Assembly: GCA_017632825.1 (NCBI GenBank)
Contig: JAGBQP010000103.1
Coordinates: 1 to 23,672, forward strand
Direction: 5' to 3'
Source: Prevotella sp.
Lineage (GTDB): Bacteria > Bacteroidota > Bacteroidia > Bacteroidales > Bacteroidaceae
Length of the DNA stretch: 23,672 bases
This document shows, piece after piece, positions 5,693 to 14,325 of the stretch (positions within the stretch are counted from its first letter, which is position 1; each line of letters begins with the position of its first letter). A program made the position numbers and the translations under genes. The notes beneath the pieces were generated by a model. That model saw only the letters and a list, made by a program, of their open reading frames with translations, was not told the origin of the DNA and did no database searches.

Positions 5693-7774
5693 ATGAAACG
5701 TACAAGCTTTATACTGATGATGCTGGTGGCTGTGCTGACTGCACAGGCTCAGCTGGTGAACCCTGCCCACTTCACGTCGGAACTGAAAACAACCGACGGC
5801 AAGGCTGAGGGCGAAATTGTGTTTACGGGCAAGATTGATGCCGGATGGCATGTGTATTCAACTAATCTGGGCAACGAGGGCCCCATTGAGGCTTCGTTCC
5901 ACGCCGTGAAGATGGAGGGTGTGGAGAAGGTGGGCTCCCTAAAAGCACAAGGCAAGGAGATCAAGCAGTTTGACGAGATGTTCGGCATGGAACTGCGCTT
6001 CTTTGAGAATGCCGTGACATTTGTGCAGAAGGTAAAGTTCACTAAGCCTGAATACACGATTGACTGCTACCTGGAGTACGGCGCCTGCAACGACCAGAAC
6101 TGTATTCCACCAACGCAGGTGGACTTCAAAGGCAGCGGCAAGGTAAACATTGGAAAACAAACCAACGAAACGGCTGCCGAAGCAACCGGCGAGGAACTGG
6201 TTGACAATGCTCCAGCAGCCGACACCACCACCGTTGATACCAGCCTGACGACCGACTCGGTAGCTGCTGACTCCGCTCTGAACGTGACGGAGGACGCACT
6301 CTGGGCACCCGTCACCGACGAGCTACGCTCGGCGGGCGGCAGCAACGGCGTGAGCGACCACTCACTGCTGTACATACTGCTCATGGGATTCGTGGGCGGA
6401 CTGCTGGCAGTGTGCATGCCCTGCATCTGGCCCATCATACCGATGACGGTATCATTCTTCCTGAAACGGGCGAAGAACGACAAAGGAAAGGGCATCCGCG
6501 ACGCCGTGACCTACGGCATCAGCATTATCGTCATCTACCTGGCACTGGGATTAGTGGTGACAGCGCTCTTCGGCAGTGACACCCTGAACGCCATGTCAAC
6601 GAACGCGGTCTTCAACGTGTTCCTCTTCCTACTGCTCGTAGTCTTCGCGCTCTCGTTCTTCGGCTGGTTTGAAATAAAACTACCTGACTCGTGGGCCAAC
6701 AAGGTGGACCAGAAGGCCGACAGCCTCTCGACCAAGGCAAAAAACGGATCTAACATCTCACCTCTCACGTCATACCTCTCGATTTTCCTCATGGCTTTCA
6801 CGCTGGTGCTGGTATCGTTCTCGTGTACAGCACCCATCATAGGCCTGTTGCTGGTAGAGACAACGACCAGCGGAAACTGGCTGGCACCGGCTCTGGGCAT
6901 GCTGGGATTTGCGTTAGCACTGGCTCTGCCGTTCACTCTGTTTGCCATGTTCCCGTCATGGCTGAAGCAGGCTCCAAAGTCGGGCTCGTGGATGACTACA
7001 CTGAAGGTGGTGCTGGGCTTCGTGGAACTGGCTTTCGCACTGAAGTTCCTGTCGGTGGCCGACCTGGCCTACGGCTGGCACTTGCTGGATCGCGAGGTGT
7101 TCCTCTCGCTCTGGATTGTCATCTTCGCACTGTTGGGCGCCTACCTTTGCGGATGGCTCAAGTTCCAAGAGGACGAGGTGGGAGGCGACCTGCACAAGCC
7201 CATGCCCGTGATCTGTATTATGGGCGGACTGGTATCGCTGGCTTTTGCCGTCTATATGGTACCGGGACTGTGGGGCGCTCCGTGTAAGGCTGTCAGCGCC
7301 TTTGCACCTCCCATGAACACACAGGACTTCAACCTGAACTCAAAGACCGTGGAGGCACGATTCACCGACTACGAGCTGGGCATGGCCACAGCGCGTGCCG
7401 AGGGCAAGCCGGTGTTCATAGACTTCACGGGATTCGGCTGCGTGAACTGCCGCAAGATGGAGGCTGCCGTGTGGACCGACCCCCGCGTGGCCGACAAACT
7501 GAGAAACCAGTACGTGCTCATTTCGCTCTACGTTGACGACAAGACACCACTGCCGGAGCCCATCGAGGTGACCGACGAACAGGGCAATACCAAGACGCTG
7601 CGCACCGTGGGCGCAAAATGGAGCTACCTGCAGAGCCATAAGTTTGGAGCTAATGCACAGCCGTTCTATGTGATCATAGATCCCACAACGGCTAAACCTA
7701 TCACAGGCAGCCGTGCATACGATGAGGACATAGACGGCTATCTGAAGTTTCTGAATGAAGGATTGAAGAACTGA
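5693..7774 (+). CDS. dsbD: Protein-disulfide reductase DsbD (thiol:disulfide interchange)
   Basis: The 693-residue product carries electrons from the cytoplasm to periplasmic thiol proteins, and all three DsbD parts are visible. A signal peptide (to about residue 19) leads into the N-terminal immunoglobulin-like domain with the pair in YGACNDQNC (Cys132, Cys137). A Thr/Ala/Asp-rich linker covers about 148-205. The membrane part, about eight helices, carries PCIWP (Cys244) and FSCTAP (Cys378), the two redox cysteines of the transmembrane domain. The C-terminal thioredoxin domain has FGCVNC (Cys583, Cys586). An upstream GTG two codons earlier is in frame, but ATG 5693 gives a normal signal peptide. 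It starts an operon with the cysteine desulfidase gene 20 bases on. A likely client is the TlpA-like protein at 3272-3757. The length is slightly above E. coli DsbD, mostly because of the linker. Confidence 0.92.
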   Translation: MKRTSFILMMLVAVLTAQAQLVNPAHFTSELKTTDGKAEGEIVFTGKIDAGWHVYSTNLGNEGPIEASFHAVKMEGVEKVGSLKAQGKEIKQFDEMFGMELRFFENAVTFVQKVKFTKPEYTIDCYLEYGACNDQNCIPPTQVDFKGSGKVNIGKQTNETAAEATGEELVDNAPAADTTTVDTSLTTDSVAADSALNVTEDALWAPVTDELRSAGGSNGVSDHSLLYILLMGFVGGLLAVCMPCIWPIIPMTVSFFLKRAKNDKGKGIRDAVTYGISIIVIYLALGLVVTALFGSDTLNAMSTNAVFNVFLFLLLVVFALSFFGWFEIKLPDSWANKVDQKADSLSTKAKNGSNISPLTSYLSIFLMAFTLVLVSFSCTAPIIGLLLVETTTSGNWLAPALGMLGFALALALPFTLFAMFPSWLKQAPKSGSWMTTLKVVLGFVELAFALKFLSVADLAYGWHLLDREVFLSLWIVIFALLGAYLCGWLKFQEDEVGGDLHKPMPVICIMGGLVSLAFAVYMVPGLWGAPCKAVSAFAPPMNTQDFNLNSKTVEARFTDYELGMATARAEGKPVFIDFTGFGCVNCRKMEAAVWTDPRVADKLRNQYVLISLYVDDKTPLPEPIEVTDEQGNTKTLRTVGAKWSYLQSHKFGANAQPFYVIIDPTTAKPITGSRAYDEDIDGYLKFLNEGLKN

Positions 7775-7794
7775 CACGACAACACACGTCAACA

Positions 7795-9069
7795 ATGATA
7801 GACAAGGAAACACGCGAGCGTATCATTGCGCTGATTCACCAGGAGGTGGTGCCTGCAATAGGCTGCACCGAACCCATGGCCGTGGCACTGTGTACGGCTA
7901 AGGCTACCGAGATGCTGGGGTGCAAACCCGAGAGAATAGAAGCACGGCTAAGTGCCAACATTCTGAAAAACGCTATGGGCGTGGGCATTCCAGGAACGGG
8001 CATGATAGGACTGCCCATAGCTATCGCACTGGGGGCGCTCATAGGCAAGAGTGAATACCAGCTGGAGGTTCTGAAGGACCTGACGCCCGAGGCACTGGCC
8101 GAAGGAAAGGCGTATGTGGCTGAAAAGCGCATAGACATAGGTCTGAAAGAGGGACAGTGTGACAAGCTCTACATTGAAATTACCTGCACCGCTAAGGACC
8201 GCAGCCAGACGGCCATCATTGCCGGCAGCCACACACACTTTGTAGGGGGCGATGCCAGCTACAGCCGCTCAGCAGCCAACAGCAACGGCGACGATGATGA
8301 GATAGCGCTCAATATGCGAATGGTTTATAACTTTGCACACACGGCGCCGCTCGACGAAATAAGATTCATTGAGGAGGCCAGACAGCTGAACATGAATGCT
8401 GCACGCGAAGCGCTGAAGGGTAACTATGGACATAACTTAGGCAAGACGATAGACCGCCCACTGTCGAAGGGTATCTTCGGCAACACTATCTTCGCACACA
8501 TCATCTCACGAACGGCCTCGGCCTGCGACGCCCGAATGGGCGGAGCCATGATTCCCGTCATGAGCAACTCGGGCAGCGGCAACCAGGGCATCTGCGCTAC
8601 CAACCCGGTATGCGTCTATGCCAAAGAGAACGAGAACACGGAGGAGGAACTGCTACGCGCACTCATGCTGAGCCACCTGACGTCTATCTACATCAAACAG
8701 TCGCTGGGCAAGCTCTCAGCACTCTGCGGATGTGTCGTGGCGTCGATAGGCTCGAGCGTCGGCATCACCTACCTTATGGGAGGCGACTATAACCGCATCT
8801 GTGCCTCGGTAAAGAACATGATAGCCAACCTGACGGGTATGATATGCGACGGCGCCAAGCCGTCGTGCTCGCTGAAAATAACCAGTGGCGTATCGACCGC
8901 CCTGCTCTCAGCACTGCTGTCCATGGAAGGCAAATGCGTCACTTCGTCAGAAGGTATCGTGGATGACTGCGTGGACAAGTCGATTCACAATCTGACGGCT
9001 ATAGGTGCCGACGCCATGTGCAAGACTGATGAACTTGTGCTCAACATCATGACTACTAAAGAGCGTTGA
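7795..9069 (+). CDS. cyuA: L-cysteine desulfidase, CyuA/UPF0597 family (serine dehydratase-like)
   Basis: The 424-residue product matches the UPF0597 / L-serine dehydratase alpha-like family. Segments seen are EVVPAIGCTEPMAVAL at the N-terminus (Cys24), KNAMGVGIPGTG, ANSNGDDDEI, MSNSGSGNQGICATNPV in the middle and MICDGAKPSCSLK near the C-terminus. The spread cysteines (Cys24 and the pair in CDGAKPSC) fit the iron-sulfur ligands of archaeal L-cysteine desulfidase. The enzyme would convert L-cysteine to pyruvate, ammonia and sulfide in the cytoplasm. It begins 20 bases after dsbD and most likely shares its mRNA. Some family members are annotated as serine dehydratases, so the substrate is known only by homology. 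No cysteine transporter is adjacent, unlike the cyuPA arrangement of enterobacteria. Confidence 0.83.
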   Translation: MIDKETRERIIALIHQEVVPAIGCTEPMAVALCTAKATEMLGCKPERIEARLSANILKNAMGVGIPGTGMIGLPIAIALGALIGKSEYQLEVLKDLTPEALAEGKAYVAEKRIDIGLKEGQCDKLYIEITCTAKDRSQTAIIAGSHTHFVGGDASYSRSAANSNGDDDEIALNMRMVYNFAHTAPLDEIRFIEEARQLNMNAAREALKGNYGHNLGKTIDRPLSKGIFGNTIFAHIISRTASACDARMGGAMIPVMSNSGSGNQGICATNPVCVYAKENENTEEELLRALMLSHLTSIYIKQSLGKLSALCGCVVASIGSSVGITYLMGGDYNRICASVKNMIANLTGMICDGAKPSCSLKITSGVSTALLSALLSMEGKCVTSSEGIVDDCVDKSIHNLTAIGADAMCKTDELVLNIMTTKER

Positions 9070-9127
9070 CACCTGCAACCATAAAGGCTTAACAAAAAAG
9101 TCTTAGTCCAAAAAAATACAGGAGCAC

Positions 9128-10045
9128 TTAACGGGAGCCAATGTAAAGGAACAGCATGCCGAGAAGTACCAGGGCAAGGTCGAAGGCCTTGGCCTTGAGA
9201 TTGCGTTCACGAAACAGCCAGGCACCGAAAAGAAAACTGACCACCACGGAACCGCGACGCACCATAGAGACAATGCTGATCATAGCATCGGGCAGTGAAA
9301 GCGAGTAGAAGTACATGAAGTCGGCAGCCGACAGAAACAGCGAAACGCCGACGATGGACCAAGACCAATGAAAAGGAGTGGTACGCTGGTGGTGGGGCCA
9401 CCACAACAACAGCAACATGACAAGCATCATGCCACACTGATAGATGTTGTACCACGACTGCACCAACATACGGTCGAGACCAACACCACCCTGACCGACG
9501 GGAGCCATCAGGTACTTATCATAAAGACCACTAACGGCACCAAGGGCAGCCGCACCGACAATCATGTAAATCCAGTGATCGTGTTTGAAATCTATGCCCT
9601 CTTTCTTGCCAGAACGGCTCAACAGCAGAAAGGAGAGTACGGCGAGCAGCACACCTACCCACTGCCACACATTCAGACGTTCGCCAAACACTAAAAGGGC
9701 GCCTACGAGCACCATCACGGGGCGCGTGGCATTGATGGGACCAACGATGGTGAGCGGCAGATGCTTCATGCCGAAATACCCGAGAACCCAGCTTGACAAT
9801 ACGATGAGAGCCTTGAGAACTACATAGCGGTGAACAGCCCAACCGCCTTCTGCCACGTGGAAAACGGTACCATCGAGACACGAGGTGTGGGCACTGAGGA
9901 TAATGAACGGCAGGAATACAAGCGACGAAAACAAGGTGTTGAGAAACAACACGGGAATAACAGCATTCGACTTCAGCGCATGCTTCTTAAAAGAATCATA
10001 GCAGCCCAACAGGGTTGCCGACACAAATGCTAATAATAACCACAT
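9128..10045 (-). CDS. EamA/DMT-superfamily transporter
   Basis: The 305-residue product shows about ten hydrophobic segments in two repeats of five, the layout of EamA (drug/metabolite) transporters. The first repeat contains HLPLTIVGPINATRPVMVLVGALLVFGERL, with the GERL end of helix 4 typical of the family. The second has SLPDAMISIVSMVRRGSVVVSFLFGAWLFRERNL, the equivalent segment. It lies 48 bases after truA on the same strand, so it is probably the last gene of the DUF3127-truA-EamA unit, and it converges on cyuA with a 58-base gap. No clear terminator was seen in that gap. The substrate cannot be predicted; family members move amino acids, nucleotides, sugars or drugs. Confidence 0.88.
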   Translation of the reverse strand: MWLLLAFVSATLLGCYDSFKKHALKSNAVIPVLFLNTLFSSLVFLPFIILSAHTSCLDGTVFHVAEGGWAVHRYVVLKALIVLSSWVLGYFGMKHLPLTIVGPINATRPVMVLVGALLVFGERLNVWQWVGVLLAVLSFLLLSRSGKKEGIDFKHDHWIYMIVGAAALGAVSGLYDKYLMAPVGQGGVGLDRMLVQSWYNIYQCGMMLVMLLLLWWPHHQRTTPFHWSWSIVGVSLFLSAADFMYFYSLSLPDAMISIVSMVRRGSVVVSFLFGAWLFRERNLKAKAFDLALVLLGMLFLYIGSR

Positions 10046-10093
10046 CTTTTTACCTTAAAACAAAATGAATGAAGACGTCCCCTCACAACGAAC

Positions 10094-10828
10094 TTACTCC
10101 GGATAGGTGATATCTTCAAGAAACAGGGCATGAGCGGGCATCGACTCGCCAGCGTTTGTCCGCGATTTTCCCTCAATAATACGACGAAAGCCATCTATAT
10201 CAATACGTCCACGCCCCACTTCGACAAGGGTTCCGACAACGGCACGCACCATATTGCGCAGAAAGCGGTTGGCACGTATCTCGAAGTACCAGGTGGTAGG
10301 AGACGTCTGATGCCACTCAGCCGACATCATCTGGCAGAGTGTGGTCTTTACATCGGCATGCGCCTTACAGAAAGCGCCAAAGTCTTCATACTCCATTAAG
10401 ACTTTAGCTGCTTTGTTCATCTCGCTGAAATCCAAATGGTAATGGAGTTTGCATGAAGTGTTAATCAAGAACGGATTTTTCGTCGTGTGGACATAGTAAC
10501 GATACATTCTGCTGGTTGCAGAGAAACGGGCATGCAGGTCATCAGACACGCGACGAATACCACTGACGGCAATATCGTACGGCAGAAGCTTATTGAGTTT
10601 ATAAGTCAGTTGCCGACCGTCAATCTCTCTGTCGATATCGAAATGGGCCACCATCATACGGGCGTGAACACCTGCATCGGTACGCCCTGCCCCTGTCACA
10701 GAAATATCACGACGGAGCAACAAAGACAGCGCTCGCTGCAGCTGATGCTGCACCGAGTCGCCGTTGGGTTGTATCTGCCAGCCATGATAACGGGTACCAT
10801 CGTAGCAGAAAGTGATAAAATATCTCAT
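10094..10828 (-). CDS. truA: tRNA pseudouridine synthase A
   Basis: The 244-residue product makes pseudouridine at positions 38-40 of the tRNA anticodon arm. The catalytic motif GAGRTDAGVHA is present with Asp51. The N-terminal YDGTRYHGWQIQPNGDSVQ is the usual TruA opening. F.I.ANRFLRNMVRAVVGTLVEVGRG in the C-terminal half is the second conserved block, and the protein ends at a normal length for the family. It lies 24 bases after the DUF3127 gene on the same strand, so the two are probably cotranscribed. Confidence 0.96.
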   Translation of the reverse strand: MRYFITFCYDGTRYHGWQIQPNGDSVQHQLQRALSLLLRRDISVTGAGRTDAGVHARMMVAHFDIDREIDGRQLTYKLNKLLPYDIAVSGIRRVSDDLHARFSATSRMYRYYVHTTKNPFLINTSCKLHYHLDFSEMNKAAKVLMEYEDFGAFCKAHADVKTTLCQMMSAEWHQTSPTTWYFEIRANRFLRNMVRAVVGTLVEVGRGRIDIDGFRRIIEGKSRTNAGESMPAHALFLEDITYPE

Positions 10829-10852
10829 AGGCTGAGAACGACCGCCTCTAAG

Positions 10853-11263
10853 TTAGAAGGGCAGGTCGTCGGCACTGCCACCGTCAGCTGCAGGCTCCTG
10901 TGCAGGGGGGAACGGAGCGGCTGCCTGAGAAACTGCGGGCTGGGGAGGGAACGGAGCAGCATCGACTGGTGCAGCAGCCACAGGAGGAACCTGACCTCGA
11001 ATAATATTGTACGCACGAACATCGTTGTACCAACGGCCGTTGAACTCGCGGGCATCGATGTCAAATTGTACGGTGATGTCCTCATTCAACTGGATATTGA
11101 ACTGCTTGATGCGGTCCTCACCGAAGATGTTAAACATCATCTTACGAGGGAACTGTCCCGGTACCTCAATAACATATTCTTGTGTCATCCAGGCATTGCC
11201 CGTACGATTTGAAACACCACTTCTTGCTGGTAATACAGCGATAACTCTTCCTGTTAAATCCAT
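10853..11263 (-). CDS. DUF3127 protein, OB-fold-like, with SSB-type acidic C-terminus
   Basis: The 136-residue product matches the Bacteroidota family DUF3127: DLTGRVIAVLP..SGVS at the start, then W.TQEYVIEVPGQFPRKMMFNIFGEDRI, then the signature DI.AREFNGRWYNDVRAYNI, ending at about residue 88. The fold looks like a small OB-type beta barrel. A Pro/Ala-rich disordered linker (about 90-125) follows, and the protein ends GGSADDLPF. That tip closely resembles the DDIPF tail by which single-stranded DNA-binding protein recruits replication and repair partners. It is the first gene of the truA-EamA unit and lies divergently next to dnaN, which supports a link to DNA metabolism. No such role is proven for the family as far as I know. 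Confidence 0.85.
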   Translation of the reverse strand: MDLTGRVIAVLPARSGVSNRTGNAWMTQEYVIEVPGQFPRKMMFNIFGEDRIKQFNIQLNEDITVQFDIDAREFNGRWYNDVRAYNIIRGQVPPVAAAPVDAAPFPPQPAVSQAAAPFPPAQEPAADGGSADDLPF

Positions 11264-11377
11264 AATCTAAACTATACTAATTGTTGTTTTTACTAAAATG
11301 CGACGGCGAAATTACTAAAAATAGTTTGAAAAGGCGAATTTTTCAGCATATTTTTTTTTCATCACGCAGTTTTTTCT

Positions 11378-11385
11378 TATCTTTG
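11378..11385 (+). promoter_or_regulatory. -7 promoter box of dnaN operon
   Basis: TATCTTTG matches TAnnTTTG and lies about 36 bases before the dnaN ATG. A clear -33 box is not seen; the upstream bases are a run of T. The same intergenic stretch should hold the divergent DUF3127 promoter, for which TAATTTCG on the minus strand (11314-11307) is a weak candidate. Confidence 0.55.
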
Positions 11386-11420
11386 TAGTCCATAAGCAAA
11401 GAAACTAAAAACGAAATATT

Positions 11421-12545
11421 ATGAGATTTACAGTATCAAGCACCGCATTGAGCAATAAGCTCGCTGCTCTCTCTAAAGTTATCAACAGTAAAAATGCCCT
11501 CCCCATCCTGGGAGACTTCGTCTTCGACATCAAAGGACTAACGCTCCAGCTGACAGCTTCGGACAGCGAAAACACCATGCAGACCAACGTCGAACTGAAC
11601 GATGCCGACGGAGAAGGACGATTTGCCATTGGCAACCACGACCTGCTGGAAGCTGTCAAGGGCTTCTCGGAGCAGCCCATCACATTCGACGTGGACTTGA
11701 CACAGAACCTGGCAAAAATAAGTTACCAGAACGGTCTGTTCTCACTGCCCGTCGAGAGCGCAGACGAATACCCGTCAGCACAGCAGGTAAGCGACGGAGC
11801 CAACACCATCGTCATCAGCAACCAGCTGCTGCTCGACAATATCAATCGCTCAATCTTTGCTACTGCACAAGACGAGCTGAGACCCGTCATGAACGGCATT
11901 TACTTCGACCTGACACCCGACTGTCTCGCTGTCGTGGCCAGCGACGGACACAAACTGGTACGCAATAAGATTTTCACCATTAAGAGCGATCAGCCTGCGG
12001 CCTTCATACTGCCGAAGAAGCCTGCAACACTGCTGAAAAACCTGCTGGGCAAGGACGGCGGCGACGTCACCATACGCTTCGACGAACGAAACGCAGAAGT
12101 GAACTATGGCGACGGCACCATACTCTGCAGACTCATTGAGGGTCGTTACCCCAACTACAACAGCGTCATTCCACAGAACAACCCTAACGAACTGCACGTT
12201 GACCGCAACGGACTGCAGGCTGCACTGCGCCGCGTACAGCCCTTTGCCAACGATTCGTCGAACCTCATCCGTTTCCACGTGGAGGGCTCAACACTGCAAC
12301 TCGACGCCGAAGATTACGACTTCTCAAAAACAGCTACAGAGCGCATGACATGCGAATACAACGGACAGCCTATGAGCATAGGATTCAAAGGCTCGTCGTT
12401 CATCGAAATTCTTAGCAACTTCGCCTGCCCCGAAGTTATCATACAGCTGGCTGACCCCAGCCGTGCCGGACTCGTACTGCCCTCTGAGCAGCCCGAGAAC
12501 CAGGACGTGCTGATGCTCATGATGCCCATGCTGATCAATGATTAA
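11421..12545 (+). CDS. dnaN: DNA polymerase III beta subunit (sliding clamp)
   Basis: The 374-residue product is the ring-shaped processivity clamp of the replicative polymerase. It has the usual three-domain length. Recognisable segments are NALPILGDFVFDIKG near residue 30, a QDELRPVMNGIYFDL segment opening domain 2, and ATDGHKL-like VVASDGHKLVR, RLIEGRYPNYNSVIPQ and the C-terminal end LMLMMPMLIND, equivalent to the VxPMRL-type terminus of other clamps. The chosen ATG is preceded by an A-rich leader. It begins a five-gene plus-strand run with the exonuclease, PorD, recN and the protease-like gene. dnaA is not in the window, so this is not the classical dnaA-dnaN arrangement. Confidence 0.96.
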   Translation: MRFTVSSTALSNKLAALSKVINSKNALPILGDFVFDIKGLTLQLTASDSENTMQTNVELNDADGEGRFAIGNHDLLEAVKGFSEQPITFDVDLTQNLAKISYQNGLFSLPVESADEYPSAQQVSDGANTIVISNQLLLDNINRSIFATAQDELRPVMNGIYFDLTPDCLAVVASDGHKLVRNKIFTIKSDQPAAFILPKKPATLLKNLLGKDGGDVTIRFDERNAEVNYGDGTILCRLIEGRYPNYNSVIPQNNPNELHVDRNGLQAALRRVQPFANDSSNLIRFHVEGSTLQLDAEDYDFSKTATERMTCEYNGQPMSIGFKGSSFIEILSNFACPEVIIQLADPSRAGLVLPSEQPENQDVLMLMMPMLIND

Positions 12546-12578
12546 AACAGGAATGAAGGTAGCGTAGTTAGAGAAGAT

Positions 12579-13397
12579 ATGAAACTGAATCTGACAAAAC
12601 CACTGGTCATCTTTGACTTGGAAACGACGGGGCTCGACCTCGTGAAAGACCGTATCATACAGATATCTTATATAAAGGTATATCCAAACGGAAACGAAGA
12701 GCGAGGTGACGAAATCATCAACCCCGAGCAACTGATTCCTGCCGAGGTAGAACAACTGACGGGCATCACCAACGATGACGTAAAGGGAAAACCCACATTC
12801 AAGCAAATGGCACCAAAGCTGGCTGAGACATTCGCAGGATGCGATTTCGCAGGCTTTAACTCCAACCACTTCGATATTCCTCTGCTAGCAGAAGAATTCC
12901 TGCGTGCTGGCATAGACTTCGACTTCCAGAAAAGCCGACTCATAGACGCACAGACAATCTTCCACAGAATGGAACGACGCAACCTGGCGGCTGCATACAA
13001 GTTCTACTGTGGACGAAAAATGGAAGAAGACTTCGAAGCTCACAGAGCCGACCAAGACACGGAGGCAACCTACCGCGTTCTCATGGGCGAACTGGACAAA
13101 TATGCGCCAGGAGTCAACGAAGACCCAGAAAAGGTTCTGGAGAACGACATGGACCAGCTGGCTGCATTCTCGAAAATGAACGACAACGTAGATTTTGCAG
13201 GACGTATTGTCTGGGCTGAAATCAACGGAGAACGTACAGAGGTATTCAATTTCGGTAAGCACAAGGGAAAACCTGTAGCCGATGTGCTACGGTTCGACCC
13301 AGGATACTATAGCTGGATTCTGGCAGGAGAATTCACCTACAACACCAAGCAGGTGCTGACAAGAATCAGACTGCGCGAAGCAAACATGAACAGATGA
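12579..13397 (+). CDS. DEDDh 3'-5' exonuclease (DnaQ-like) with ExoX-type C-terminal domain
   Basis: The 272-residue product has a DnaQ-type exonuclease domain over about residues 8-175. Motif I is IFDLETTGLD (Asp13, Glu15), motif II is GFNSNHFDIPLL, and motif III is HRADQDTEATY, whose His and Asp make it the DEDDh type. A separate C-terminal domain, FNFGKHKGKPVADVLRFDPGYYSWIL (about 225-250), resembles the domain found at the end of exodeoxyribonuclease X proteins. It could act as the polymerase proofreading subunit or a repair exonuclease. The position 33 bases after the sliding-clamp gene supports a replication role. Its stop overlaps the PorD start by four bases. Confidence 0.9.
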   Translation: MKLNLTKPLVIFDLETTGLDLVKDRIIQISYIKVYPNGNEERGDEIINPEQLIPAEVEQLTGITNDDVKGKPTFKQMAPKLAETFAGCDFAGFNSNHFDIPLLAEEFLRAGIDFDFQKSRLIDAQTIFHRMERRNLAAAYKFYCGRKMEEDFEAHRADQDTEATYRVLMGELDKYAPGVNEDPEKVLENDMDQLAAFSKMNDNVDFAGRIVWAEINGERTEVFNFGKHKGKPVADVLRFDPGYYSWILAGEFTYNTKQVLTRIRLREANMNR

Positions 13398-14302
13398 ACA
13401 TCAAGAGGCTGCTGACTACCGCCACGCTTGTGCTTGCAACGCTTGGGATTCAAGCTCAAGAGTTGCAAGCCAAGATTACTATCAACCGACAGAAGGTGCA
13501 AGGAACCGATGCGTCTGTCTTTGAAAACCTCCAGCAGACACTGGAGCAGTTTGTCAACGAGCGACAGTGGACAGCACTGCAGTTTCAGGAGAATGAACGC
13601 ATTGTTTGTAACTTCAACATCACTGTCAACAAATACATACAGGCTGAGAATAAGTTCCAGTGTTCGGCCCTGATACAGGCTAACCGACCCGTTTTCAACG
13701 CCTCGTACACAACCACCTTATTTAATAATACAGATAAGCAGTTCGACTTTGAGTTTGCACAGTTCGACCAGCTGAACTTCAACGAAGAGGTTATTGACAA
13801 TCAGCTCGTAGCCCTCTTTGCCTACTACGCTTATCTCATCATTGGACTCAACCTCGACAGTTTTTCTCCACTCGGTGGCACCGACGTGCTGCAGCGTTGC
13901 ATGAACCTTGTGAACAATGCCCAAGACTTAGGATTTCCTGGGTGGAAGTCGTTCGAAGATTCACGCAATCGCTTTGCCATTATCAACGACTATCTGGACG
14001 AACAGATGAAACCCTTCAGACAACTGCAATATGATTACTACAGAAAGGGACTCGACGAAATGGCACAGAACTCTGAACGAGGAAGGGCCAACATCACTTC
14101 AGCGCTGGAAGAGAACCTGAAGAAAGCTCACACCGACAAACCGCTGAGCCAACTGCCACAGATATGGACAGACTACAAGAAAGATGAACTCGCCAATATT
14201 TATAAAGGAAAAGGAACACAGAAAGAGAAGGAGGCCATCTACGACTTGTTAATGAACATGAATGCGGCACAAAACAACTCATGGGAGAAAATTAGACAAT
14301 AA
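13394..14302 (+). CDS. porD: DUF4835 / type IX secretion-associated PorD-like exported protein
   Basis: The 302-residue product has a signal peptide (MNIKRLLTTATLVLATLGIQAQE, cleavage near residue 21). It then follows the DUF4835 family: ELQAKITINRQKVQGTDASVFENLQQTLEQFVNERQW, then YYAYLIIGLNLDSFSPLGG and GWKSFEDSRNRFAIINDYL. Members of this family are annotated as type IX secretion protein PorD. It sits, as in many Bacteroidota, directly before recN. The ATG overlaps the end of the exonuclease gene by four bases, so translation is probably coupled. Its mechanism in secretion is not clear. The name rests on family recall; the domain match is strong. Confidence 0.85.
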   Translation: MNIKRLLTTATLVLATLGIQAQELQAKITINRQKVQGTDASVFENLQQTLEQFVNERQWTALQFQENERIVCNFNITVNKYIQAENKFQCSALIQANRPVFNASYTTTLFNNTDKQFDFEFAQFDQLNFNEEVIDNQLVALFAYYAYLIIGLNLDSFSPLGGTDVLQRCMNLVNNAQDLGFPGWKSFEDSRNRFAIINDYLDEQMKPFRQLQYDYYRKGLDEMAQNSERGRANITSALEENLKKAHTDKPLSQLPQIWTDYKKDELANIYKGKGTQKEKEAIYDLLMNMNAAQNNSWEKIRQ

Positions 14303-14325
14303 TTGACCATGATTCATTAACAATT

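Noticed and set aside
10487..11212. 241-codon plus-strand ORF
   Set aside because: It is antisense to truA and the DUF3127 gene, both clearly conserved. It has no recognisable domain.
12324..12869. 181-codon minus-strand ORF
   Set aside because: It spans the end of dnaN and the start of the exonuclease on the opposite strand; both genes are well supported.
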